NCBI GenBank assembly: GCA_018257865.1
Contig: JAEUBA010000026.1
Coordinates: 1 to 64,000, forward strand
Direction: 5' to 3'
From: Stereocaulon alpinum
Lineage: Eukaryota; Ascomycota; Lecanoromycetes; Lecanorales; Stereocaulaceae
Length of the DNA: 64,000 bases
The notes beneath the pieces are model-generated. The model was not told the origin of the DNA. It worked only from the letters and a program-made list of their open reading frames with translations, and ran no database searches. This document shows positions 10,557-21,746 of the stretch, piece by piece. A program made the translations under genes and the position numbers. Numbering within the stretch: position 1 is the stretch's first letter; each line of letters begins with the position of its first letter.

Positions 10557-11601
10557 ATGTCGTTGGAAGTACACCTGGACAACACCCACGCGAAGCCGGT
10601 ATTCAACGGCGGTGCAAGCATGATATTTCAATGTTCAACATGGTGGGACAATCACTGTCGAGGCGTGCTTTGTAAGGCTTTTTGATATTAGTAAGTGTAG
10701 CATTGGTACATATGAAAACAACTCCGAGAAGGTCATGCAGGTAATGCAGTATTCTTGGAGTTTGAAAAGGACCTTTCCAAGGGATTAAGAGTGATGAAAG
10801 ACAGAGGGAGATGTGGTCTCGATGTTTGATTTCCCTTCCTGACGAACGGACTACAAGATCGTGTCTTAGGGTTCCCAATGATCCAAACATGTACCAGCTT
10901 TCCGACTTACCCCTCCCTCAGGCATTGTCTTCCTCTGGGAACTTTGGCACTGGAACACAACCGTTTACAAATTTGAGTTCAATGTAACAGAGGAAGGTCT
11001 TGATCGTCATATCAAAGCTGAGCAACAACTCACATTCTCTACAACACGGAGTAGCCCAGCATCCAATCCAAAAATGATCACCTCTGTGCAACAAAGACCT
11101 ATCACCGCAGAGCTTGATTTGGCGACCCTCGAAATCGCACTCTAGGTCTCAAATGTGCTAGTGAGGTGGTGCAGGGCGAACCATTATTTCTATGGAGTAG
11201 CCTTGCGGACAAGCATGAGCCTTCTCCAGCAAAAGTTCTGCTCATGCCAAGTTCTGTGCAGCTGATCGAGAAGACCGCGATTCAAGGCGGTTGCGATCTT
11301 AGATGCAGGTGGATATGTAAAGAACGTCATTACATCACGCATCTTCGAGGGCGATTTGCCTATCATCACGATCCGTGCAATGAATCTGGGAGCGCTCTCT
11401 GATGATCCAAGCATCCCTTTGGACCATCCACCCTCTTTCTCAAGCACCAACGTCCAACGTACATATGGCATAAGGATTTCACTCAGGGTTGAGGCCGAAG
11501 GCTGTGACACGTACGAAGTCTGGTTCGACCTGGACTCAATCGTGCTTCTGCCAGCTGAGCACTTTGACACGGCATGGAAAATCCGAGGTGGTGGAGTTTA
11601 A
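10557..11601 (+). pseudogene. decayed arrestin-like gene
   Basis: An ATG at 10557 starts MSLEVHLDNTHAKPVFNGG, which looks like the start of fungal arrestin-N proteins. Farther on, three pieces in different frames look like the middle and the C-terminal arrestin fold: about 10945-11145 (ending ITAELDLATLEIAL and a TAG), about 11146-11285 (VVQGEPLFLWSSL...VLLMPSSVQLIEKTAIQ), and 11266-11601 (KAVAILDAGGYVKN...FSSTNVQRTYGIRISL...YEVWFDLDSIVLLPAE). The order of the pieces is right for the family, but I found no introns that join them, so frameshifts near 11145 and 11285 and damage near 10650 are likely. Fungal arrestins recruit ubiquitin ligases to membrane proteins. The family call is by eye only. 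Confidence 0.45.
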
Positions 11602-12813
11602 CCGCCAACGATCATGTCGATACCCGAGAACGGATATCTCGATTCGCCGGGCGATGCATCATGCCTACTAATTTACTTGCGAAATAGGGAAAACGAGTGG
11701 TGGATTCGTTGTCGCATAGCAAAAAAAAAAGGAGTCGCTGGTAAGGTAGCAAGTGAGTGTTTGGCCGTGTTTCAATGACGTTATTGCCGGTGATTTTTTT
11801 CTGACAGGCAACTATGGAGGATATGGGATGATATAGATGAGATCAGGGTCTTACTAAGGAGGGAAGGCTAAATGTTTCATGTAACGTCCTTCTAAGAGGC
11901 AAAGCAAAGAGTAAGTGGCGCCCACGCATAGCCCCACAAGAGGTCTCAAGGAAATGCTCGCAGGTAACAGGTGCGTCCAGGAATTGCCATGCTCATCTAG
12001 CGCGTTCGAAGAGACATCAGAGGGGGATTACTCCAACATTGGGCAGTGCTCAATGTTGTGAACGTTGACGTCTTCACCCAAAGCAAACAAAAGTGTAGCT
12101 ATGCAAGATGCGCATAACACTGAAGCAGGCTCCTTTGTGGTATCCATGTAGACGTCTCCCGCTCAGTTGACTCCGTCAAAGGATTATCTAAAACAGATAA
12201 TTGGAGTAAACAACCTAGCGCAGCTGGATGCCGCTGATATACGAAACATGTCTGACGTACCTGCGGCTGTCCATGGCCCATTTCCTACCATGACAAGAGT
12301 CTGCCATGGCTGGTTCATGAGTTGACTATGATCTACATGATCCTGCAGATTAGAATACCACCACTTGTCCTTCGCGATGGGCCATTTGTCCTTCGTGTTG
12401 AGCCACTTGTCCTTCGTGATGAGCGCGGAGGAGGAAGAAGTGAGATTTTTCATCCTACTTGTTCCATGTATCGGTGTTGGCTCAGAACTGTCATGGCTGA
12501 GCCCAACATATAGCCAGAAAGCACGAAATTGGGAGGTTCAAGAACATACATGTAGCATGAACATCCCCAAGTCTCCTTGATCTGAGAATTTCAAATCGTA
12601 TAATGCAAACTTCTTATCTGGCATAAGACAGCCTGTCACTCTTTCCTTTCGCCTAGAATGTTTTCCCCATATTCCATCCAATGTTTATATCTCATCCTTT
12701 CCTTTGCGTACGCCCACCCATCTGAGATTAGCTAAGGACGCCAGCATGATGGCCTGGTCAAACGGGCCCGTGTTCGCCAGGTCAAGGTCGTCTTTTCTTT
12801 TCTCACTGACCAG
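11602..12813. other. intergenic; holds a 21-bp tandem repeat
   Basis: Apart from the repeat at 12361-12423 listed separately, I see only short frames. It may contain lost upstream exons of the broken gene that follows, whose N-terminus is missing. Confidence 0.4.
12361..12423. repeat. three 21-bp tandem units
   Basis: The units 12361-12381, 12382-12402 and 12403-12423 all read CCAYTTGTCCTTCGYG..., with two to five differences between pairs and no length change. The unit length is a multiple of three. Read on the minus strand it gives a heptad (TKDKW/AKDKW repeats), and on the plus strand H-L-S-F repeats, with no stop in either frame. Confidence 0.85.
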
Positions 12814-15401
12814 ATGGCCATAACGCCAGAAGGTGACACTACCCTTCCCGACCATTCTGGCCTCTTCATCTAAGGCAGCGAGGACAATACTCCTATGCAA
12901 CTTGATCTTATGGTGGACCCGGTCAATGAGCAGGATCCTACGACTTGGAACTATGACGTGCTCGTCAGCGAATTCCTTGAAAGCAAAAGGGATGCCAATA
13001 TAACAACCCGAACTTCCGAGAACAAAATAGTCAAGGCAATTGTTCAAGGGGTAACACAAAAACGGAACATCGAACTCTTCGACGCGCAACACAAAGCAGG
13101 TATATTCCTCAAAGCCCTGAACGACGACCCTCAATATCGACATGGGAGCAGTAACAAGGAGAACTTGAATAGCTGTATGGACCTCAGCAAACGAATATCT
13201 CGGAATCAAGATCACACCAGACGCCCAAACTCTCTTCGACAAATATGCAAAATGGACCGAGGCTTTTGAGACTGGAGCTCAGAGATCTATTTCTCGCATT
13301 TACAATGTGGACGAGGAGGGGAAGCCAATCGAAGGGAAATCAGTCTCGATGACAAATTGTAAGAGCAAGGCCAAAAGAGCTAGAGTATGCGCTCCGGCTT
13401 CACCACCTAAGCCTGATGATGGCCCCAGAAAGGGCGCGGGCGCTAACATCGACTTGAGCGACATCCTTAAACAGAACGAGCTGTCATCTGATACAAAAGT
13501 TCAAGATACGCTTTTCGGCAGCGGCAAGGACAGTAATCCAAAGACTACTGTTCTAAAGGCTGAAGGAGCCTTGAAGACATCCACAACTATGGGCAAAGAT
13601 GCTTTAGTGGCATTGGGCGTTGCCGGCGACCTTGTTGGTGCAGCCTTCGTCATACTTGACTTTGTGGATCACAACTGGGTGGGTGGAGCAATCGGCGTTG
13701 TCAGTGTGGCTGTATCCGGTCCGGTGGGCTGGGTTGTTGGCGGCGTTATTGCTGCTTTCTTCGCCAGTAAGCCCCCTTCGCACTCTCAATGATATCCTCC
13801 TGTTGATCAGGACTGATTATCTTTCTCGTTCAGTTCTTCCATTGGCATTCAAGGCGCCAAAGGCCCTTCCTCATCGCACAGATGTTCAGCAGATCATTCA
13901 GTGGAAAACGTTCGGCGATAAGGATCACACAGGTAACGTTGTGTAAATCGAGATCAACGATGCACCCAGCTCCAGCTGATAGCTTGGTACAGAGGAATGT
14001 CAGGAAGATCACGATAACTGCCAGGCCTTGTATGGCGCTGGCACCTTGAGTATGGCACTCGGGTTTAACAATTTTGATTCTATCGCATTCCTGACACAAT
14101 TCAGCGATGGCTACGCCATGACCATCAAAGATATGGCGGCCGCTTTCTATGTGGTTGATAAAACCAAATTAGGTGATGGCGGAGACAAAATCGCCACGAT
14201 CACATGTCACAACAAACCTGCAGTTCCCATAGGTCATGAAAATACAACACCTGGTCATACACCGGACCTTTGCAACAAGCTCAACCGGTGATGCTTTTCG
14301 CACATTCGGCACCCCATACCAACCCCACAGCTGACATTGACCTACAGCGCTCTTATAAATTTGCCCCACATCAATCAGAGTGCGGTTAAAGTCTTCAGCC
14401 GCATCCTTCCAACCCCAGATGGAGCTTGCAAACTCGTTGCTTATCTAGGGGATACTTTCTTTCCAGAATTTGGATTTACTCTCGCCGGGCTCCCATCTGC
14501 CATTGCCTGCGGCCTTAACGCCAGAACCAACATAGGTGACAGCAAGATCGTCCCCGTGAATGGTGACAACAATGGCCTGCCACTCACCCCAGGCTCGGAT
14601 CCCAATCAATCCACAGACGCACAGGGCGGTGCCTGCGTGAAGCCTCCCGACAAAACCACACATCCTTTCAAACCCCTTGCGCAAGCAGATTACCTCTGCC
14701 TCATCCACGCAACCGACCACCCATTGTGTCTGCCCCGGGGACCTACCATATTCAACATGGCCTGAGGTATGACACCGCAAACATCCATCCTCTCACTCTC
14801 CCCGGATTTCCCAATCCCAGCCAATGGAGCCCAAAAACGCATTGAAAATATAAAGGCGGACCTCATGGGCCCCCAACCAAAAACTACGATACCGAGTACA
14901 CAGGGAACCAGGACCCCAAACTCAATAGCCAGGTGTGGAAAAATCTTCCAAAAAGCCATGACGCAAATGCGTGTGAACGAGAACAGGGAGTCCGCCTTCA
15001 CTGTCGTAGGTCCAGGTGACGGACCCGATGCCGTCTGCTGCCTCTTTTCGGAATCGGAATTCGGTGGTAGGGTCTGGTGTGTTGGGGAGGGAGGCGGCGA
15101 TACTTTGCCTAATAGAAGAGTGTGGCGTGGAGTGTGTGTTGCTATGCGGGGGGTGCAGGTGATGCTGTATGCGATGGGGTGTGGTGATTGTGGTTATGCG
15201 GTTGTTAGAGGCTATGTGGAGGATTTGAAAGACGAATCTTTCGGTAATGAGAAAGACGGTTTTTTGAAGAATGTTAAGGCGCTTTGGGTCGCGAAGGGGA
15301 GTTGGGATTGTGTCTCTTGCTGTGGTGGGGACTCGAGGAGTCGGGTTTGGATGATTTCCATCAGATATTCAATACGAGGATCTATGAAGTTTCTCACTTA
15401 A
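12814..15401 (+). pseudogene. broken copy of a large multi-exon fungal gene with a crystallin-like C-terminus
   Basis: Reading order: MAITPEGDTTLPDHSGLFI, an in-frame TAA at 12871-12873, then a frame through 13099, exon 13188 to about 13752 with a Gly-rich hydrophobic part (VALGVAGDLVGAAFVILDF...VGGVIAAFFA), 13823-13931, about 13991 to 14289, and a last part from 14348. Introns at 13100-13187, 13753-13822, 13932-13990 and 14290-14347 restore the frame. After LCLPRG (14741) the match continues in another frame (TYHIQHGLRYDTANIHPLTLP), meets a TGA at 14843, and returns to the first frame near 14985. There a segment VCCLFSESEFGGRVWCVGEGGGD resembles a beta/gamma-crystallin unit, and VEDLKDESFGNEKDGFLKNVKALWV follows. 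I recall this architecture from fungal hypothetical proteins of unknown function. The N-terminus (probably a signal peptide) is absent. An antisense 185-codon frame at 12685-13242 is a shadow. Confidence 0.55.
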
Positions 15402-15531
15402 GCTTGCATTGGCTCACTGACGAGCGTAAGCAGCCACGTAGTAAGAAGGGGTCAAATTTCAGTTGCATCAAAGGTGGCGACGGTATAGAAATTGACGTGG
15501 TCTATTCAGTATAAATCACAATGTGGTGGCA

Positions 15532-17073
15532 CTAGCCTAGATAGTACCACATCGTCCCCTTACAAGCCTCCTCTACATATTCCTGCTCCCACCCCGATAT
15601 CAGATTCTGAAGAACAACATAACGCGCACAGTCACCCACATCTCCATACCCATAATAATACTTCAACCCACCATGACGACCGAGTCCAGTCAAATGCCTT
15701 GTCCTCTGAGCCAGCGCCGCTTCCTCGCCAAACAGTCCGACGGTACTATCGTCCATCTCATAGCCATTGTCTTGAGCCCATGATGTTTGCAGGAATGGAG
15801 CCGGCATTCGAGAGCCTGAGGTGGTTGTGATCCACGCATTGTGTTCGGCAAGCGAGGTCAAGGCCACCCAGTCTCCAAAAGCGCTCCTGATATCGCCTTG
15901 TGCGTTGCGATAGCGAAGGAAGTCTGCATCTAGGTGACGCTCGACTCTGATATAAGGCATGGCGGTTTTTTGTTGGCTTATAAGATCACAATGTATGAGA
16001 TTTGTCGAGAGGAAATCACAGGGAGGGTTGTACCTCCCCTCATGACGGTCGATCGGGAGGTCTAGAGTGAAGACGCTCAACTTTGTAATATTGGGAAATG
16101 CTCCGGCTCTTTGAGCGTATACCAAGGCATTCTTAAGGCTGCGCGGTGTGGGTTGCAAGTCACATTTGGCAGTTTCGAAGTGTGCTGCGTTGAAAAGAGT
16201 TGACTCTGCGATGCAACTGTTCATGTGTAGGATAAGAGTTTCGAGATTAGGCGCGTGCGTATAAGTCTTGGGCTGCGGCGGAGGTGCTGGTTGGCCTGCT
16301 ACAGGTGTAGAGGCGGCGCAGCCCCCAGCTCTCCTTCTACTAGGTATGACAAGCATATGCTCGCAGAGCTCACCCAGATGAAGCCTGACATGCTGCATCC
16401 GCGGCAAGATAGCCCGGAGCCTATCGCAAAGATGTGCTTCTGCTTCGTAGCCACAAAAACTTCCCGTGTCGAATTCGAGACTTGTGCAGCTTTCGGGCAA
16501 ATTCTTGAGAAGTAGCTGTAGTACGGAGTCTTTGAGCCAGTTTTCATAGCAGCGCCTGGGATCGGGCTGCTTTACTCGGACGGAAAAACTGGCCAATCTC
16601 TCCATCACTGGTAGCCATTTGGCGAGTTTGCGCAGATGTTTCCACATGTCGTTCGTGAGAGGAGTTGGACGTTGCCAATTCCGTACAAGTGGACCATGCG
16701 GTTGCGGTATTTTCGCTGCTTCAATTTCACTAGCTAGTGGTGAGATGATGAGTGTTAGGGAGCGGATTGAATTGATGTCTGTCGGAGTAATGTAGGCTAG
16801 GAAAAGGGGAAACGTAGTGTTGGTCAAGATCACGTTGGTGCAGAGGATGGGTTTGGCGAGAGCATACCAACGATGACTTACGGTGAGGAGGGCAACGAAG
16901 TAATTGATCTCAGTCTTCGCCCAGCTATTTCGGACCCGCTGGAGAACCTTCACAAGGATTTCGTACGGCAATCTGTCAATGTGACAGGTCGGTGGCTGGG
17001 GCAAACGATTGGCTGCTTTGGTCGCTTCTTTTCTCCCTTGCTCTATTTGATTTCTTTGGCTGACACGAGCCAT
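15532..17073 (-). CDS. F-box protein with leucine-rich-like C-terminal part
   Basis: A single minus-strand exon encodes 513 aa. An F-box spans about residues 32-75 (IDRLPYEILVKVLQRVRNSW...VALLTVSHRWYALAKPILCTNVIL). The remainder carries scattered segments such as LRSLTLIISPL, MQHVRLHLGELCEHMLVIPS, LETLILHM and ITKLSVFTLDLPI, which look like irregular leucine-rich repeats. This arrangement suggests a substrate adaptor of an SCF (Skp1-cullin-F-box) ubiquitin ligase; the target is unknown. The ATG at 17073 is the first in the frame and precedes a basic stretch. It is the only intact gene in the 9-18.5 kb stretch. Confidence 0.8.
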   Translation of the reverse strand: MARVSQRNQIEQGRKEATKAANRLPQPPTCHIDRLPYEILVKVLQRVRNSWAKTEINYFVALLTVSHRWYALAKPILCTNVILTNTTFPLFLAYITPTDINSIRSLTLIISPLASEIEAAKIPQPHGPLVRNWQRPTPLTNDMWKHLRKLAKWLPVMERLASFSVRVKQPDPRRCYENWLKDSVLQLLLKNLPESCTSLEFDTGSFCGYEAEAHLCDRLRAILPRMQHVRLHLGELCEHMLVIPSRRRAGGCAASTPVAGQPAPPPQPKTYTHAPNLETLILHMNSCIAESTLFNAAHFETAKCDLQPTPRSLKNALVYAQRAGAFPNITKLSVFTLDLPIDRHEGRYNPPCDFLSTNLIHCDLISQQKTAMPYIRVERHLDADFLRYRNAQGDIRSAFGDWVALTSLAEHNAWITTTSGSRMPAPFLQTSWAQDNGYEMDDSTVGLFGEEAALAQRTRHLTGLGRHGGLKYYYGYGDVGDCARYVVLQNLISGWEQEYVEEACKGTMWYYLG

Positions 17074-17674
17074 GCCTGCGTATAAAGTTGATGTTACTCT
17101 GACCTATGGATTGGAATATGTGTATCTTTGTACCTAATGTAAAGCCAAGGCGACAGATGTTGGAGCTAGAAGTCATCATATGGGAGAAATTATGACATTG
17201 CACAAGGAAAGTTGGGGTGAAAGGAACGTCAATCGACTGACAGAACAGTCGAATCTCCCGTGACGACTCATTGTTCTTATTTACTCGAGTTCGTTGTTCC
17301 AAAAGAAAAAAGGTACGTGTGGACCGCGAGAAAGACAACGCTTGTCCAACAAGGGTGGAATTGCACCTTCACCAAGAAGCCAACCATTCACGGTTCAAAG
17401 GAAAGGTAGACAACATGTCACTGTCCGTGTCTGATGTAGAAGCTCAATCTAACAATAGATGTCCGATATGCACCTAATTGGAGCCAAGCATTTCCCATGC
17501 GCCTCTACCAGCGGACAGTTTCGACTGAGTGGCCTGGCATTTCATCCAGTTTCCTTTCTGTGTGTATTTGGCTCGGTAGAATCGAGGGGCTTTGTTCGTC
17601 TATTGAACCGCTGCTCATTTCGTTGTACTATGTTTGATGTCGCAATACTTCTGAGCCTAAGCTTTTCGCTCCCG
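17074..17674. other. intergenic, no gene seen
   Basis: This is the presumed promoter of the F-box gene on the minus strand and the 3' side of the broken Cys-rich gene, also on the minus strand. Frames of 68 and 75 codons here have no recognisable content. Confidence 0.45.
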
Positions 17675-18326
17675 CTACTGGGGTAGGAGGAGGAGAACAG
17701 CAATAACAATCGGACCAACTAGGACCCATACACTAATACCAGCGTTTGCACCTGTGCTGAGTGATGAGGAGGGAGAAGGCAATGGAGAGGGTGAGGACGC
17801 GGTCGATACGTGGGAGGTTGCTGACGCAGCGGATGAAGAGACAGTCGGGGCCATAGAAGGCATTGAGCGCGTATTTGAGGTGGAAAGATGTAGCGTGACT
17901 GTACTGTGTGCGGAATCAATTGTTGTGATTGGCTTTCCTGGCGAAACCACCCAGGACTTGCCCACAGCAGTAGTCGAAATTACTGCTGATCATATTCTGA
18001 CAATGTATTATTCCTATACCGCATGTCGATACTTCTTGTGAGGATAATGAATGAGCATGAGGTGTTTGACAGCCTGGAAGTTTGAGGACTCGACGTACGT
18101 AGGCAGTATCGAGGGTAGTCTGATGAAGTCCATCACTAATGTGTACAAGCGCCTCGGATAGTCTACACGCCGTTAGCCAGGCAGAGTTGGTCGTCGAGGC
18201 AAACGCTGCCGACACTACAGCAGACACTGGCGTTAAGAGAATGATCGTAGGCGCAGTTCCCTCCTGCGACTGCGCCGTTAGGAGAGCAGCACATTGGGAC
18301 GTCGGCACGTGAAGCGATGTAGGACC
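17675..18326 (-). pseudogene. remnant of a cysteine-rich single-pass membrane protein gene
   Basis: Read on the minus strand: an acceptor with a GCTAAC branch precedes 18326. The exon encodes MCCSPNGAVAGGNCAYDHSLNASVCC...VCLDDQLCLANG, the Cys pattern (C-x-PNG, CC, C-L-x-x-x-L-C) of a common fungal secreted/membrane family. After a possible 49-base intron, a second piece holds YVRR and then VSTCGIGIIHC...FDYCCG. A third piece in another frame has a Ser/Thr/Pro-rich stalk and one hydrophobic membrane segment (ISVWVLVGPIVIAVLLLLP), after which a stop comes at once where the family has a cytoplasmic tail. Pieces two and three do not join in frame by any intron I could find, and no good first exon is visible, so I call it decayed. 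Confidence 0.5.
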
Positions 18327-19437
18327 CTAGGGCAGGTGAATAGTTAGCGGTAAGTCGCAACTCGCGAAGGGCATTATTACTCAATTCTCGCTGTAATCAG
18401 CCACCAGACATCAAAGGATTTCTGTTGCGAGAATGGAGTCATCGGAGAAGGAACAAGCAAAAGTGTCAGGGCTCAGCCATAAGCCTCGAGAAGCATCGTT
18501 GAACCACCTGAAAGGAGCTCTACAGTGCCAGGATAGCTCGGGCGGCCCTCTGCTAGCTTTTGTAGAGTTGTCAAATTGCCTCAAGGCAATGGAGCGAGGT
18601 TTCGAGCAGATTCGTTGACTGCAAAGAGTCTAGCAGGGGGCCGCCCGAGGTGTCCAAATACTGTAGCATGGCGGATACAGAGACTGGGATTTTTTAGGGT
18701 CTAATTGCTCTAGCGACGGTAGAAGCCCATGTGTCATTCCTAAGGTATTCGTTTACTATGTAGTGTCCTGTACGCTCACTGTTAGGCCAATCTCGAAACA
18801 TTCCAGTACTAGACCCCGGGTTGGCAGCCTTGTGAAGCTGCTATCATCTACCGTTGCAAGCTAGCTCGGCGACACAAATCCCTATTTCAACGAAAATAGG
18901 CGATTCGGCAACTTGAGTGCGAGTGCAAACATCCATTTGACTGAGTGTAATTGCCTGTTCCGAAGTGACGAATCCTGATGGCCGTATAAGAACACGGCTG
19001 GAAGATTAGTCGATTGATTTTGACGGATTGTAAGATAATCGAGGACTGGTAGCAAATTCGTTGGAGACTTGTCCAGGGAACAACAGGGAAGTACTGGCCT
19101 GACTAATGGCCTCGCAGCAACAGGCATATGAGCTCAGTGTACATATCGTCAAACAGACAATGATATGTTGTGAGATCCAGTCCTCAATGACGTTAAGCAA
19201 AATACAGTAGAGATCTACCGTGGAGGTGTAATAAACTTGTAGCCAACGGCTGGTTGACTGAATGGCCCCTAGGATCCAGGCGTGCCAGGCCGCCCTGTGG
19301 CGTTTTAGCCCCCAACCTAAGCCACCTATGACGAGCCGGCTTCGGTGTCCTTCAAGAGCAGTCGACAGCGACTCATCACCCTATCATCATCAAACAATGT
19401 TCACCCTTCCTTTCGAAGTCCTATTATCTCGCAACTA
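18327..19437. other. about 1.1 kb intergenic, no gene seen
   Basis: Only short frames occur. The right end is the promoter of the CHY/RING gene. No TATA box is evident. Confidence 0.45.
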
Positions 19438-21746
19438 ATGACCCAGTACATCTCCTCCTTCCTCATTGAGCCTGTTGTTCGCCAGGCCCGCCGGTTTTCG
19501 CGCCCAGCCAACGACTCTTCCCCTCCTGATCGGCCAGCTTTCGAGAACAATGATGCAGGATCGCATCGTGATGACTTGGCAACGGCGGCGACGGCAGCGC
19601 ATGAAGAGCCATCTCGGGTGAGTGTCGGCACCGAAGAGTTTCCAAGAATTCCGATCTCTGGCACAGCCGAAGTTCTATCGCCAATATCATTGGAGGGATC
19701 AGACAGCGGAGAGTTGCAGGCTTGGCATATTGGAGGACCAAATACAACACCACTCCGAGTTGTGGAGGCAGAAAACATTGAGCCTGTCGTGAATGCGCGA
19801 CAGTACGTTTCACGCGCTACCGACCCCCCCTCGAACAATCCACCGCCCGATGGTGGACCCTCCGAGGGAGTCAGATCCACTACATCTTCCTTCAGTAACT
19901 CGGCACGGTCGATGATAGATACAATCATGTCATCGGCGGATACACCAACACAAAGCTCCCGGAGCAACTCGCTGGACACCAGAAGCCGTGGGGAAAGTCA
20001 AGGCAGTCAAGGTGGGGACGGAACTCTGCCAGCTGATGATGGAATGGGCCCCATGAGGAAACGTATCCTAGCAATACACAGGACAAACAGCTCAAATGAA
20101 GAGAAGGCCAGGCTGGTGCACGGTGTAATGACCGAGAAACACATTTCTTCTCAGCCCAATCTTCATGCACATCACCTAGCTACGGCTCAGTCACCACCTG
20201 GGAGTGTTGATGGCTCGGAAAGACCACCTAGCCTTTCATCGCTAAAATCGATGGAGAGTCTGAGGCAAACTGGGTCGCCACCTAAGTCTTCGTCGAACGG
20301 TGACAAAGCGAATCCCTTCAATCTCATGCCTAACGATCTAAAACCCACCTATTACGAAAGGCCAGCACCAACACCTAAAAATGGAGACCAAGAGGCGTCC
20401 TCAATGGATATTGAGGAGGCTACGAAATCTTTGGGCTGTGCACACTACAAGCGAAATATCAAGCTACAATGCTCTGCCTGCTATCGTTGGTACACTTGTC
20501 GTTTCTGTCATGATGCGGTGGAGGACCATATGTTGAATCGACGGGAGACGAAGAATATGTTATGCATGCTTTGTGGCTGCGCACAGCCAGCAGGGGAGGA
20601 ATGCGCCCTTTGTAGTGAGCGCGGAGCATGGTACTACTGTGATGTGTGCAAGCTTTGGGACGACGATCCGCAAAAAAGCATCTACCACTGTAATGATTGT
20701 GGTATATGTCGAGTAGGTCAAGGTTTGGGCAAAGACTTTTTCCACTGCAAAGTGAGCTATGTTTGATCCACTGACTGATTTTGGCTAATGTTAGACCTAT
20801 CTAGACCTGTTGCGTCTGCATGTCAATCTCGATCAGAGACACGCACCGTTGTATCGAACGCTCGACAGACTGTGACTGCCCTATTTGTGGAGAGTACATG
20901 TTCACCTCGCCACAGACTGTCGTTTTTATGCGTTGCGGCCATAGCATACATCATCGGTGCTATTACGAACACATGAAATCTTCCTATAGATGCCCAATCT
21001 GCAGTAGAAGTATTGTTAATATGGAATGGCAATTCAGACACCTAGAACGAGCAATCGAAACTCAGCCTATGCCGCCCGAGTTCCAAGATACCAAAGCTTT
21101 CATTTACTGCAATGATTGCAGTGCGAAGACGACCGTCAAGTACCATTGGCTAGGTTTGAAATGCGCCGTGTAAGCTCTCCCTTCACTACCGTAATGACCT
21201 TCATTACTAACTCCAGATAGGTGCGACTCGTACAATACAGCACAAATCCAAATTCTTGCCGGCCCAACTGCAGTAACGACCCAATTGCAGGTTACGAACT
21301 CTTCTGACGCCCCAGAGGCACCCCTGGTAGAAGATATGCGCGGCAGGCCCCGCCACCCAACTTCACACTCACGCCGGCCCACTACATCCGCGCCACCTTT
21401 GGCTACGATACACCGAATGCTTGAGCGGAGCTCTTGGCCCGAAGCGCAAATTCGCAGTGCACACTCAGTCGCCCCAAACACAATACACTTCGCGCCCCTG
21501 ACGCCCTCTGCGAGCGGAAGTGATGAAGACGATTCCATGGACACCGATGGCGATGAATCGGACGTGGAATTCTGGGGGGGCGAAAGTCCCAGAGCTCAAA
21601 GATCTCCACGATCAGAGCATGAGATGGTGATTGACGACAGCGGCGAAGAGGATGAGGAAGATAGTGAGGACGAGGACATGTGCGACGAAGTTGAAGAGGA
21701 TGAAGCTGACGACTACAATCGAATGGAACTTCTTGGGCACCGGTGA
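19438..21746 (+). CDS. CHY and RING zinc-finger protein, probable E3 ubiquitin ligase (RCHY1/Pirh2 type)
   Basis: Three exons, 19438-20751, 20805-21169 and 21221-21746, encode 734 aa. The first 350 or so residues are Ser/Pro-rich and disordered. Then come a CHY zinc finger (LGCAHYKRNIKLQCSACYRW...) and a CTCHY part (CALCSERGAWYYCDVCKLWDDD...YHCNDCGICR, FHCKTCCVCM). A RING finger follows (CPICGEYMF...MRCGHSIHHRCYYEHMKSS, CPICSRS), then a C-terminal zinc ribbon (YCNDCSAKT...GLKCAVCDSYNT). The tail is acidic, with long Asp/Glu runs. Both introns fit: the first leaves HCK|TCCVCM, the second GT|G for Val. RING residues pair with E2 enzymes, so ubiquitin transfer is the likely role. The ATG at 19438 is the first in frame, although the frame is open upstream. 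Confidence 0.9.

Noticed and set aside
12685..13242. 185-codon minus-strand frame
   Set aside because: It is antisense to plus-strand exons that join through an intron into a family-like protein, and its own sequence shows no known pattern.
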